Of a stretch of DNA of 8,758 bases, positions 1 to 6,660 are shown piece by piece. The notes under the pieces are model-generated. The model was not told the DNA's origin. It worked only from the letters and a program-made list of their open reading frames with translations, and did not search any database. Each line of letters opens with the position of its first letter. Position 1 is the stretch's first letter. A program made the position numbers and the translations under genes. Origin of the DNA: an uncultured Campylobacter sp. (GTDB lineage: Bacteria > Campylobacterota > Campylobacteria > Campylobacterales > Campylobacteraceae). The stretch is taken from the NCBI RefSeq assembly GCF_938031315.1, contig NZ_CALHHT010000528.1:1-8758 (forward strand). The letters are read 5' to 3'.

Positions 1-930
1 TTGGCCGCAGCTGAAAAAGGCGGGGATGAGACGATGATAAAAAATTCTAAAAAAGCCCTTGCCAGCGCAAAAGAGCAACAAGACAAAACGGTGCTTTTTT
101 GGGACGAGATAAATAAAATCGATCTTAGCAAAGGCGATGCCGTGCGAGGCGCCGAGACCTTTACAAATGCGGGCTGCACCGCATGTCATGGAGTAAAAAG
201 TGCAAATATCTCCGCTCCTATGGACGCGGCAAGCGCTAGTGCCGCATACGGCGTCAATCCTCCGGATCTTAGCAGCGCAGGCTATCTATACACTGATAAA
301 TTCTTAGCTGCGCTCATCAAAGATCCGATCATGGCTCTTAAGCTAGATCAGAAATTTGGCGACGAAAAGCCTTTTCCGATGCCTGGATTTTTCGGTGCGG
401 GCGGTGATCTAAATCAAGAGATCGCCGATATCGTAGCCTATCTAAAGTCGCTAGCTCCTAGCGAGGATAAACTAATCGCCTCTGAGGCTGCTGCTAGCGG
501 CATCAAGCAAGGCACCGAACTAAATGAAGCGCAGAAAAAATTCCTTTTAAGTAAGGCGGTTTTTGAGGATGCTTGTCTAAGATGTCATGACGTCAAATAT
601 GATAAGCTCTTTGCATCCAGCGACAAGGCTAGCCTGGCTGCGTATATGGGCTCGACGCCTCCTGATCTTTCGATGATGATCCGTTCCAAGGGCGCCAACT
701 ATCTACACGAGTTTATCAACGATACGCAAAAGAAGCTTCCAGGCACTTCGATGCCGCGCGTAGGCTTGAACGAAAACGCTGAAGCCAAGGTCGTGGAATA
801 TCTAGCTGACGTAGGCGATAGTAAAAAAGCCGAGCGTGAAGCTACGACCATAAATATTATGATATATTTCTTGATCCTTTCTGTTTTTGCAGGTCTTTGG
901 AAAAGCAAAATTTGGTCGAAACTTCATTAA
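1..930 (+). CDS. petC: Diheme cytochrome c subunit of the cytochrome bc1 complex (5'-truncated)
   Basis: This is the cytochrome c subunit of the ubiquinol:cytochrome c reductase, which passes electrons from the Rieske/cytochrome b core to periplasmic cytochrome c. The visible 309 residues contain two class-I heme sites: CTACH at 59-63, with a likely Met ligand in PFPMPG (M127), and CLRCH at 192-196, with a likely Met ligand in GTSMPR (M251). Two similar heme domains in tandem are typical of the campylobacterial PetC, unlike the monoheme c1 of mitochondria. A hydrophobic segment near 284-300 followed by basic residues is a C-terminal membrane anchor. The reading frame is open at base 1 and the first codon is TTG with no ribosome site visible, so the N-terminus, including the expected N-terminal membrane segment, lies upstream of the window. 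petA and petB should precede it. The gene ends at a hairpin and is not part of the iron operon. Heme motifs are seen directly; the petC name rests on family knowledge. Confidence 0.88.
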   Translation: MAAAEKGGDETMIKNSKKALASAKEQQDKTVLFWDEINKIDLSKGDAVRGAETFTNAGCTACHGVKSANISAPMDAASASAAYGVNPPDLSSAGYLYTDKFLAALIKDPIMALKLDQKFGDEKPFPMPGFFGAGGDLNQEIADIVAYLKSLAPSEDKLIASEAAASGIKQGTELNEAQKKFLLSKAVFEDACLRCHDVKYDKLFASSDKASLAAYMGSTPPDLSMMIRSKGANYLHEFINDTQKKLPGTSMPRVGLNENAEAKVVEYLADVGDSKKAEREATTINIMIYFLILSVFAGLWKSKIWSKLH

Positions 931-937
931 AATTTTA

Positions 938-961
938 GCAGTCGGAGTAAAATCCGACTGC
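938..961 (+). terminator. Hairpin terminator after petC
   Basis: A perfect 9-bp inverted repeat, GCAGTCGGA (938-946) and TCCGACTGC (953-961), encloses the 6-nt loop GTAAAA eight bases after the petC stop. It is followed by CATTTAAAATT rather than a clean T-run, so termination may be imperfect. Its position between petC and the iron-uptake promoter supports a transcription boundary here. Confidence 0.7.
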
Positions 962-1061
962 CATTTAAAATTCCGCCATATCCTAAATTCTATTAAATTC
1001 CATCTATCAAAAAGCTCTTGCAATTGAGAATTTAGCCGCTTTCGTGCTTTATGATAACCGC

Positions 1062-1098
1062 TTTTTTTATTACTTTTTAAGATTTTTCTACATATAAT
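1062..1098 (+). promoter_or_regulatory. Promoter of the ftr1-p19 operon
   Basis: A perfect TATAAT lies at 1093-1098. In place of a -35 box there are T-tracts at 1062-1068, 1074-1078 and 1083-1087, spaced about 10-11 bases apart, which is the pattern known for Campylobacter housekeeping sigma-factor promoters. Transcription would start near 1104-1106, giving a leader of about 45 nt. The gene start is marked by AAGAAGG (1138-1144), five bases before the ATG at 1150. The homologous C. jejuni operon is iron-repressed through Fur. The best Fur-like match I could find, at 1053-1071, agrees with the 19-base consensus at only about 10 positions, so Fur control is inferred, not seen. Confidence 0.6.
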
Positions 1099-1113
1099 TG
1101 CTACTTAATTTTG

Positions 1114-1132
1114 AAATTTAATGTATAAATTT
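1114..1132 (+). promoter_or_regulatory. Inverted repeat in the ftr1 leader, possible operator
   Basis: AAATTTA (1114-1120) and TAAATTT (1126-1132) form a 7-bp inverted repeat around a 5-nt spacer, 19 bp in all, between the predicted transcription start and the ribosome site. The length and position suit an operator, but the sequence matches the Fur consensus poorly. AAATTT-type words are also common throughout this genome, so chance is a real alternative. Confidence 0.25.
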
Positions 1133-1149
1133 AACTTAAGAAGGTTCAG

Positions 1150-1740
1150 ATGAAATTTTTTAAATTTGCGATTTTGGCTCTTATTTTTCCATTTTGCATG
1201 TTGCTGGCGCAGACCGATTATCGCGCCGAAGCGGCGGCGATTAAAGAAAAATTTGCCCAGGCGGTTAAATTTTATGTAGACGGCAATAACTCGGAGGCCA
1301 GAAAGATAACCCAAGAGGCGTATTTCGGGCATTTTGAAAATTTAGAAGCCGGCATTCGCATAAATTTAAGTCAGAAAAAATCCTACGATATGGAGAAGCA
1401 ATTCGGCGATATCCGTAAAGCGATCAAAGCTGAAAAGCCTCTAAATGAGATCCAAGCAATGATCGATAATCTAAATCGCGAGATTGACGAGGTTCTGCCT
1501 GTGATTGAATCTGGTCATCGTCTCGTAGCCGAGTATCAAGACGGAGGCGATGGCAGCACTTCTGCGCCAGCCTCAGGCGGGAATTCCGCAGCATCCGGTA
1601 CAACTTCGCCGTGGATGAGCGTCTATACGGAATTTAAAGCTGAGCTGGATAACGCTAAAGCTGCGTTTGATAAGAAAGACACTGCTGCGCTAAAAGCTGC
1701 GCTAAATCGCGCTAAATTTGATATCTACCGCAACGTCTAG
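1150..1740 (+). CDS. ftr1: Ftr1 N-terminal fragment: signal peptide and periplasmic repeat region
   Basis: This 196-residue frame starts at ATG with AAGAAGG five bases upstream. Residues 1-20 are a signal peptide (basic start, hydrophobic core, probable cleavage after LLA20). The mature part carries the first periplasmic repeat, about residues 36-115, with the pattern A-V-x-F/L-Y-x-x-G...A..........Y-F-x-x-F/Y-E. In FTR1 relatives such acidic helical modules are thought to bind or relay iron. Residues 131-154 form a Gly/Ser/Ala linker. The second repeat begins at about 166 and is cut off by the TAG after FDIYRNV. On its own this would be an exported soluble protein with no membrane part. An independent EfeO/imelysin-like periplasmic protein is an alternative reading, but the immediate continuation of the second repeat in the other frame argues for a broken single gene. 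Confidence 0.75.
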   Translation: MKFFKFAILALIFPFCMLLAQTDYRAEAAAIKEKFAQAVKFYVDGNNSEARKITQEAYFGHFENLEAGIRINLSQKKSYDMEKQFGDIRKAIKAEKPLNEIQAMIDNLNREIDEVLPVIESGHRLVAEYQDGGDGSTSAPASGGNSAASGTTSPWMSVYTEFKAELDNAKAAFDKKDTAALKAALNRAKFDIYRNV

Positions 1741-1746
1741 AGGAGG
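1741..1746 (+). promoter_or_regulatory. Shine-Dalgarno-like AGGAGG at the ftr1 frameshift
   Basis: A perfect AGGAGG directly follows the premature TAG and lies only two bases before the GTG at 1749. That is closer than the usual 5-9 bases, so it is a poor ribosome site for that start. In the restored frame the same bases encode part of two glutamates (GAG GAG), which explains them without any signalling role. Confidence 0.25.
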
Positions 1747-1748
1747 CG

Positions 1749-3077
1749 GTGCGAAAATATGTCTCGTCTCAGACCGATCAATCAATCCAGCAAATCATTG
1801 GAAATCTATTGCGCGAGGATGCGGATACGGACAAATCAAAATTTGACGAAGCGATAAACGCTTTAGATAATCTAGCATTAAAAGCCGTAAATGATTTGCC
1901 GCAAGAAAGCTACTCCATAGCGCCACAGACTGCGTTAGCACAAAGCGATACTAGCGAGGATGAGGGCAAGGATTTTACGCCGATTGTGCAAAATATCAAA
2001 GACAAAATGGCTAAGGTTTTGCAGCTTTACGAGAGCGGCAAGGTTGATGACGCGATCGATGAGAGCGGCAATATTTACTTCGACGAATACGAAGAGAGCG
2101 GCATGGAAAATATCGTTGGCGCCAAAGACACACAACTCAAGCTAGACACCGAAGCAAGCTTTAATAAAATTTCAGCTCTTATGCGCGCGGGCGCTTCCAA
2201 AGAGCAGATCGTAGCGGCGCAAAATAAGCTATTTGATCAGCTTACCCAAAGTATAGAGCTAACGAAGAAATCAAGCAACTGGGATCTATTCTTATACGCG
2301 TTTATCATTATCTTGCGTGAAGGATTTGAAGCGCTCATTATCGTAGCCGCAGTCATCGCTTTGCTTATAAAATCAGGCAATTCAAAGCACCTAAATATCG
2401 TTTACAGCGCTCTTGGCGTCGCGGTCGTGCTAAGTATTGCCACGGCTTACGGACTAAATTATATCTTCGGTAGTGAAAATGCAGGACAAACGCGCGAAGT
2501 GATGGAGGGCGCGGTAATGCTAATCGCCGTGGTGCTGCTATTTTATGTGGGATTTTGGCTTCTTTCAAATGCAAGCTCCAAAAAATGGACCGCCTATATC
2601 CAAGGTCAAATTTCAAGCAGCCTAAGCTCGGGCGATAGCAAGATGCTTTGGTGGACGGTATTTTTGGCGGTTTATCGTGAGGGCGCGGAAACGGTGCTAT
2701 TTTATCTGGCGCTACTTTTCGATGCCAAGACTCCGGCAGCTACTAGCATGGTAGCGGCGGGTTTTGTAGCGGGTCTGGTAGCCCTAATCGTGGTCTATGT
2801 CATCATCAAAGAATTCTCGCTTAAAATCGCTATCAAGCCATTTTTCATCGCTACGTCAGTCATTATCTTTTATATGTCCGTCGTATTTGTGGGTAAGGGC
2901 GTGATGGAGCTAGTCGAGGGCAAGGTATTCGTGCCTACGGTGATAGACGGGCTTCCTACGATTACGTGGATCGGATTTTATCCTTACGTCCAGAGCCTCG
3001 TGCCGCAAGCGGTGATGATCGTGCTTCTAATCGCAGGAATTTTGATCTTAAAAAATAAGCAAAAAAACAAATCTTAA
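1749..3077 (+). CDS. ftr1: Ftr1 C-terminal fragment: end of repeat 2, repeat 3 and the permease
   Basis: This 442-residue frame can be opened at GTG 1749, but that is probably not a true start. It has no signal peptide, and its first ~180 residues are periplasmic-type helices that would need export. They contain the rest of repeat 2 and all of repeat 3 (about 86-170, with YESGKVDDA and YFDEYEESG). The membrane part has about seven helices, near 181-208, 217-239, 252-272, 304-324, 334-353, 365-385 and 418-435. The two iron-permease signatures are clear: REGFE at 190-194 in the first helix and REGAE at 310-314 in the fourth. Both are intact, so the permease core shows no decay. A double stop (TAA TAA, 3075-3080) ends the frame 11 bases before the next gene's ATG. 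Confidence 0.8.
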   Translation: MRKYVSSQTDQSIQQIIGNLLREDADTDKSKFDEAINALDNLALKAVNDLPQESYSIAPQTALAQSDTSEDEGKDFTPIVQNIKDKMAKVLQLYESGKVDDAIDESGNIYFDEYEESGMENIVGAKDTQLKLDTEASFNKISALMRAGASKEQIVAAQNKLFDQLTQSIELTKKSSNWDLFLYAFIIILREGFEALIIVAAVIALLIKSGNSKHLNIVYSALGVAVVLSIATAYGLNYIFGSENAGQTREVMEGAVMLIAVVLLFYVGFWLLSNASSKKWTAYIQGQISSSLSSGDSKMLWWTVFLAVYREGAETVLFYLALLFDAKTPAATSMVAAGFVAGLVALIVVYVIIKEFSLKIAIKPFFIATSVIIFYMSVVFVGKGVMELVEGKVFVPTVIDGLPTITWIGFYPYVQSLVPQAVMIVLLIAGILILKNKQKNKS

Positions 3078-3091
3078 TAAGGAGAGAAAAG

Positions 3092-3613
3092 ATGAAAAAG
3101 ATTTTTTCAGGTATGTTGGCGCTAAGCTTAGCCTCTGTTATAGCAATGGCAGGAGAGCATCCGATCGGCGAGCCGATTGAGCAAAATGGAATGGAGATCG
3201 CTGCTGTGTATCTTCAGCCTATCGATATGGAGCCTAAAGGCATCGATCTAGCTCCTAGCAAGGCGGACATCCACCTTGAGGCGGATATCCACGCTATCAA
3301 AGGCAACGCAAACGGATTTGGCGAGGGCGAGTGGATCCCTTACCTAAAGATCGCTTACGTGCTTAAAAACCTAGACACAGGTAAGATTCAAAAGGGAAAT
3401 TTCATGCCGATGGTAGCTAGCGACGGCCCTCACTACGGCGCCAATATCAAGATGGTAAACGGTGTAGGCAACTACGAGCTAACCTACAACATCGAAAATC
3501 CAAGCGCCAACGGATTCGGTCGCCACGCAGACAAAGCGACCGGCGTAGGCAAATGGTGGGAGCCGTTCTCGGTTAAATACACCTTCCAATACACAGGCGC
3601 TCCTAAAGAGTAA
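3092..3613 (+). CDS. p19: Periplasmic iron/copper-binding protein P19
   Basis: This is the periplasmic metal-binding partner of Ftr1 (P19; FetP in E. coli; Pfam Tp34/P19 family). It is 173 residues long with a signal peptide, residues 1-20, cleaved after AMA. The family's copper ligands are present: H61 and E63 in DIHLEADIH, M107 in FMPMV, H114 in GPHYG and H145 in GRHAD. By a constant offset of 19 the first four agree with the C. jejuni ligands His42, Glu44, Met88 and His95 as I recall them. The last His is shifted by a gap of about six residues, matching this protein's slightly shorter length. The family folds as an immunoglobulin-like dimer. The start is well supported by AAGGAG (3079-3084) seven bases upstream. 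It is 14 nt from ftr1 and surely cotranscribed with it. A hairpin follows, which may make it the most abundant product of the locus. Confidence 0.93.
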   Translation: MKKIFSGMLALSLASVIAMAGEHPIGEPIEQNGMEIAAVYLQPIDMEPKGIDLAPSKADIHLEADIHAIKGNANGFGEGEWIPYLKIAYVLKNLDTGKIQKGNFMPMVASDGPHYGANIKMVNGVGNYELTYNIENPSANGFGRHADKATGVGKWWEPFSVKYTFQYTGAPKE

Positions 3614-3622
3614 TCATAGATG

Positions 3623-3649
3623 GCTCCGCCGAGTCCGTTTTGGCGGAGC
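3623..3649 (+). terminator. Hairpin after p19, partial terminator or mRNA-stabilising stem
   Basis: GCTCCGCC (3623-3630) and GGCGGAGC (3642-3649) form a perfect 8-bp GC-rich stem with an 11-nt loop, ten bases after the p19 stop. No T-run follows (TCTAGCGG), so it is not a canonical intrinsic terminator. It may attenuate transcription into the downstream genes or protect the 3' end of the p19 message. Confidence 0.5.
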
Positions 3650-3789
3650 TCTAGCGGTATTGGGTTTAGCCGCACGCTTTAAATTTAAGGCAGTTACTTT
3701 AGCCCGTTTAAATTTGCCATTACGCCGCAGCCAAAGCGCATCGTTTTTGCTTTAATGCGTTTAAGCTTACGAATCTTTTAGTTGCGGCA

Positions 3790-3949
3790 AAATTTTAAAA
3801 TTTAGCACGTCGCGAGGGTGAGACAAAACCAAAGCAATAGCGAGGCGAAATTTCTCTTTGCGGGCGGCTCTATTGCTGCGAACTTTTTGCGGGCTGATTT
3901 GAAATTTTAAAATTTACAAAATGGCGTAGGTTTTAAAATTTTAAAATTT
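3790..3949. repeat. Three copies of the palindrome AAATTTTAAAATTT
   Basis: Identical 14-bp perfect palindromes lie at 3790-3803, 3902-3915 and 3936-3949. The last one sits in a longer alternating run of T4 and A4 blocks. They could bind a regulator or bend the DNA upstream of the second gene block. Similar AAAATTT words occur inside many genes here, so genome-wide word preference may explain part of this. Confidence 0.5.
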
Positions 3950-3959
3950 AAGCAATTAT
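3931..3959 (+). promoter_or_regulatory. Possible promoter for the second gene block
   Basis: Phased T4/A4 tracts (3931-3949) lead into AATTATAG, whose ATTATA/TTATAG portion is a weak -10 candidate near 3954-3960, about 40 nt before the ATG at 3998. The layout resembles the ftr1 promoter but the -10 match is much poorer. The inference leans on the large gap and the preceding hairpin. Confidence 0.3.
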
Positions 3960-3997
3960 AGGCGATTTACGCGCATTAGGCTCGATGAGGATTTTTA

Positions 3998-5416
3998 ATG
4001 ACGATATTTTTTTATCACGTTAGCTTGGCTCTGTTTCCGCTCGCGTTTTTAAGCGCGTATCTGGGCGGCAGGCGCTTTATCAGCGCATCGTTTTTGCCCG
4101 CGCTTTTAGGAGTTGTATTTGGGGCGCTGTGCTTTAGCGCATTTGCGCGCTCGGCAAACGCCGATACAGGCAAGATTATATTTGACGCGCTCGCACTTTT
4201 AACGCTGCTCGCGCTACTGTTTGCGTTTAGGCTTAAGCGATTCTATCTTACCGCTATAGTTATTTTTGCTCTTGGTTGCGCGTATGGATTTGAATACCGC
4301 TTCATAGGGATGAATTTTAAAATTTTCTCCGGCGAGCTGCTGGACAGCTTCAGCCTAACCAACCTCTTTATGGCGGTTTTAGGTGCGCTGGCGCTCATTT
4401 TATTCTATTTTATTTATCGCTCAGCTCTAGCGCGCGCGAGCAGAGGCGCAAAGCTAGTGTCGTTCGCTCTTGCGTGGGCGTTTGCCTTTATTGCTAAAAT
4501 CGGCTTTTTAGGCCTTGATCTGCGCCAGGCAGACGCGCCGAAAGCGCTAGCTGCGCAGGGTTTTGAGGGACTTTCAAACGCGATCGGCTCGTCCGAGTTT
4601 CTAAGCGTCATCGCTAAAATCATCCATTACAACAACTCCTATCTGACGCTAGCTCTTTGCCTTATAGCCGCGCTAATTGCGCTGCTTACGGCATTTCGTG
4701 CGCCAAGGCGTGTGCCTCGCGAAGCGGACATTATAAAATTTAGAGAGGTTAAGGCAGGCAGATTCGCCATTTTTAGAGATTTTAGCCTGATCTTATCGCT
4801 TGGGATTTTAATCAGCTTTTTGGGGCTTTATTATATCTTGGTCGCCTCAAAACCGCCTACGATCGATGAGCCTAAGATTATCGAGCCGCAAGGCGCGGAA
4901 TTCATAATCGATGCAAACATCGTAAAGGACGGCAAGCTGCACCGCTTTGCCTACGTCACCGACGACGGGCACAAGGTCAGGTTTTTTCTACTAAACCGCT
5001 TCACGGACAAATTTGCCCCGGTCGCGGTTTTTGACGCGTGCTCGATCTGCGGCGATATGGGCTATATCAAAAAAGGCGACGAGCTCATCTGTATCGCTTG
5101 CAACGTGAGGATATTTTTGCCTAGCGTCGGCAAGCTGGGCGGCTGCAATCCGATCCCGCTGGATTATAAATTTGACGGGCAAAATATCGTCATCGCGCTT
5201 AAGACGATCGAGGATGGCGCGTCCTATTTCTCGGAGATTGTGGATAAAAAGGTGATCGATCCGGTTAGTAGAAAAGAAATTTTAAACACCTCTAAATTTA
5301 GCTATCTTTACTACGGACGCACCTACTTTTTCGAAAGCGAAGCGAATGCAAACGCCTTTACCGCGCATCCCGAGCGCTATGTAGATGAAAACGGCACGCT
5401 AAAGGAGCTTAAATAA
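3998..5416 (+). CDS. Membrane protein with periplasmic DUF2318 cysteine domain and degenerate YHS-like tail
   Basis: This is the Cj1660-type protein of the locus, 472 residues long. The first ~285 residues hold about eight hydrophobic helices, near 4-21, 30-50, 60-78, 82-98, 120-140, 152-172, 214-233 and 262-283. The soluble part begins with the DUF2318 pattern KDGKLHRFAY (310-319). It then has CSIC (348-351), CIAC (365-368) and GGCNPIP (381-387), so five conserved cysteines are intact. The family is described as Fe-S-like (FtrD-type) and is found next to Ftr1/P19 systems. A redox role in iron transfer is inferred, and the cofactor is not established from sequence. Residues 418-461 resemble a YHS domain (DPVSRKEI, FSYLYYGRTYFF, FTAHPERYV) but without its usual cysteines. 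The start is supported by GAGGA (3987-3991) six bases upstream. The stop overlaps the next ATG by one base. Confidence 0.82.
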   Translation: MTIFFYHVSLALFPLAFLSAYLGGRRFISASFLPALLGVVFGALCFSAFARSANADTGKIIFDALALLTLLALLFAFRLKRFYLTAIVIFALGCAYGFEYRFIGMNFKIFSGELLDSFSLTNLFMAVLGALALILFYFIYRSALARASRGAKLVSFALAWAFAFIAKIGFLGLDLRQADAPKALAAQGFEGLSNAIGSSEFLSVIAKIIHYNNSYLTLALCLIAALIALLTAFRAPRRVPREADIIKFREVKAGRFAIFRDFSLILSLGILISFLGLYYILVASKPPTIDEPKIIEPQGAEFIIDANIVKDGKLHRFAYVTDDGHKVRFFLLNRFTDKFAPVAVFDACSICGDMGYIKKGDELICIACNVRIFLPSVGKLGGCNPIPLDYKFDGQNIVIALKTIEDGASYFSEIVDKKVIDPVSRKEILNTSKFSYLYYGRTYFFESEANANAFTAHPERYVDENGTLKELK

Positions 5417-6660
5417 TGTTTTTACGCATCATCAAATCCTCCATTTTAAACTCCAGGGATAGCAAAATTCTAGCGTTTTTGACCATATTTTTATCGGTCT
5501 CGCTGATCGCTTGCATGCTAAATATCACGCTAAAAATCGGCGATCAGGTCGCTAAGGAGCTACGCAGCTACGGCTCAAATATCGTAGTGCTACCGCGCTC
5601 GCAAAGCCTAAGTATTGAGATCGGCGGGCGCGAATACTCGCCGCTTAAGAATGACGATTTCTTAAAAGAGAGCGAGCTGCATAAGATCAAAGAAATTTTT
5701 TGGCGCAACAATATCACCGCCTTTGCGCCTTTTTTAACTACCCGCGCGGGAGATTACGACGTCGTGGGAACCTACTTTGAAAAGGACGTGGGCGTTAGCG
5801 ACGAGCCTGATTTCAGATCGGGCGTGCGCTCGCTCTATCCGTTTTGGAGCGTAGAGGGACAGTGGGTAAAAGACGGCGCCGAGAATGAGGTGCTTGCAGG
5901 AGACGGGCTGGGGCTTAAGATCGGCGATACGGTTAAGCTTGGAGATTATGAGGTTAAGGTCGTAGGGATTTTGCACGGCGCGGAGGATGAAGCCAAAAAG
6001 CTGATCGCAAATTTATCTCTGGTACAAAAGCTAACGCACAAAGAGGGCCTCATCGCCAAGGCAGAAGTTAGCGCCATGACGATCCCGGAAGACGATCTGT
6101 CCGTAAAGGCAAGAAGGAGTCTCGATAATCTAGACGCTACAGAATACGACACATGGTATTGCTCAGCATACGTTAGTTCCATCGCATATCAGATCACCGA
6201 GGAGTATCCAAACGCAACTGCTAAGGCGGTGCTTAGCGTCAGCGAAGCTCAAAGCGGCATCACGAAAAAAATTCAAAATTTAATGGGCGTCGTAAGTATC
6301 TTATCTCTGCTGATTTCAAGCATCTGCATCACGAGCCTGCTAAGCAGCGAAATTTACAAGCGCAAAAAAGAGATCGGCTTGCTTAAGGCGCTGGGAGCGA
6401 GCAACTTTATGATCTATATCCAGTTCGCCGCTGAAATTTTTGTCATCTGCATAGCAAGCTCACTCGTGGGCGCAGTCGTGGGCTACGCGCTTAGCTGGGC
6501 GATCGCGTATCAAATTTTTGGCTCCTTTATCGGCGTCTCGCTTATGGTCTTTCCGCTTAGCATCGTCTTTGGACTTCTTATTTGCATTATCGGCTCGATC
6601 TTGCCGCTACGCGGAGTAATCAAACTACTGCCTGCGGAGGTGCTTTATGGTAGGAAATAA
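5416..6660 (+). CDS. ABC transporter permease, MacB/FtsX type (Cj1661-like)
   Basis: This 414-residue permease has the type VII ABC layout: one N-terminal helix (about 18-38), a large periplasmic domain (about 40-285), and three C-terminal helices (about 288-310, 336-360 and 376-397) forming the FtsX domain. The cytoplasmic stretch KRKKEIGLLKALGAS (315-329) is the typical contact with the ATPase. The periplasmic domain starts with VAKELRSYGSNIVV (45-58), closely matching the next permease, so the two are paralogues likely forming a heterodimer. It carries a cysteine, C249, in WYCSAYVSSIAYQ, not seen in the partner. MacB-type complexes work from the periplasmic face by mechanotransmission and do not use a classic channel. 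The substrate here is unknown. It overlaps the upstream stop by one base (TAATG) and has AGGAG at 5403-5407 as its ribosome site. Confidence 0.85.
   Translation: MFLRIIKSSILNSRDSKILAFLTIFLSVSLIACMLNITLKIGDQVAKELRSYGSNIVVLPRSQSLSIEIGGREYSPLKNDDFLKESELHKIKEIFWRNNITAFAPFLTTRAGDYDVVGTYFEKDVGVSDEPDFRSGVRSLYPFWSVEGQWVKDGAENEVLAGDGLGLKIGDTVKLGDYEVKVVGILHGAEDEAKKLIANLSLVQKLTHKEGLIAKAEVSAMTIPEDDLSVKARRSLDNLDATEYDTWYCSAYVSSIAYQITEEYPNATAKAVLSVSEAQSGITKKIQNLMGVVSILSLLISSICITSLLSSEIYKRKKEIGLLKALGASNFMIYIQFAAEIFVICIASSLVGAVVGYALSWAIAYQIFGSFIGVSLMVFPLSIVFGLLICIIGSILPLRGVIKLLPAEVLYGRK

Larger units (their letters stand above)
1150..3077 (+). pseudogene. ftr1: Ftr1-family iron permease, frameshifted into two reading frames
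   Basis: The whole gene encodes a bacterial FTR1-type permease that moves iron across the inner membrane and is partnered by P19. It is split: frame 1 stops at TAG (1738-1740), and the rest of the protein continues in frame 3 with no loss of similarity. The span is 1928 nt. Adding one base near 1735 gives 643 codons including the stop (642 residues), close to what I expect for the family. Read in frame 3, the codons across the stop give LEEAVRKY, which continues naturally from the frame-1 residues FDIYRN. The joined protein has a signal peptide, three related periplasmic helical repeats, and a seven-helix permease with two REGxE motifs. No slippery heptamer is visible at the junction (CGCAACGTCTAG), so programmed frameshifting is unlikely. 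The lesion is either a sequencing or assembly error or a real inactivating or phase-variable mutation. The intact state of the rest of the operon favours an error or a very recent change. Confidence 0.72.
3614..3997 (+). other. 384-nt non-coding gap inside the iron-uptake locus
   Basis: No convincing gene is present on either strand; the longest ATG frames I traced end within about 20 codons. The gap holds the p19 hairpin, three copies of a 14-bp AT palindrome, and an 8-bp inverted repeat AGCAATAG (3833-3840) / CTATTGCT (3870-3877) around 29 nt. It also holds a direct repeat TTTGCGGGC (3857-3865, 3886-3894) and a 16-nt word shared with the next gene. A gap of this size between genes of one pathway suggests a separate promoter for the second block. 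Confidence 0.6.

Noticed and set aside
1..3. TTG at base 1 as the true start of petC
   Set aside because: No upstream sequence is available, the family has an N-terminal membrane segment that is missing here, and the frame is simply open at the window edge.
1053..1071. Fur box upstream of ftr1
   Set aside because: Only about 10 of 19 positions match the classical consensus, and the match comes largely from the T-tract; Fur control stays an inference from the C. jejuni homologue.
1726..1746. Programmed -1 ribosomal frameshift in ftr1
   Set aside because: No X-XXY-YYZ slippery heptamer or A/T run is present at the junction, and I saw no clear downstream stem, so an indel is the simpler explanation.
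3619..3681. Small ORF starting ATGGCTCCG after p19
   Set aside because: It is only 20 codons long and overlaps the hairpin stem, with no ribosome site.
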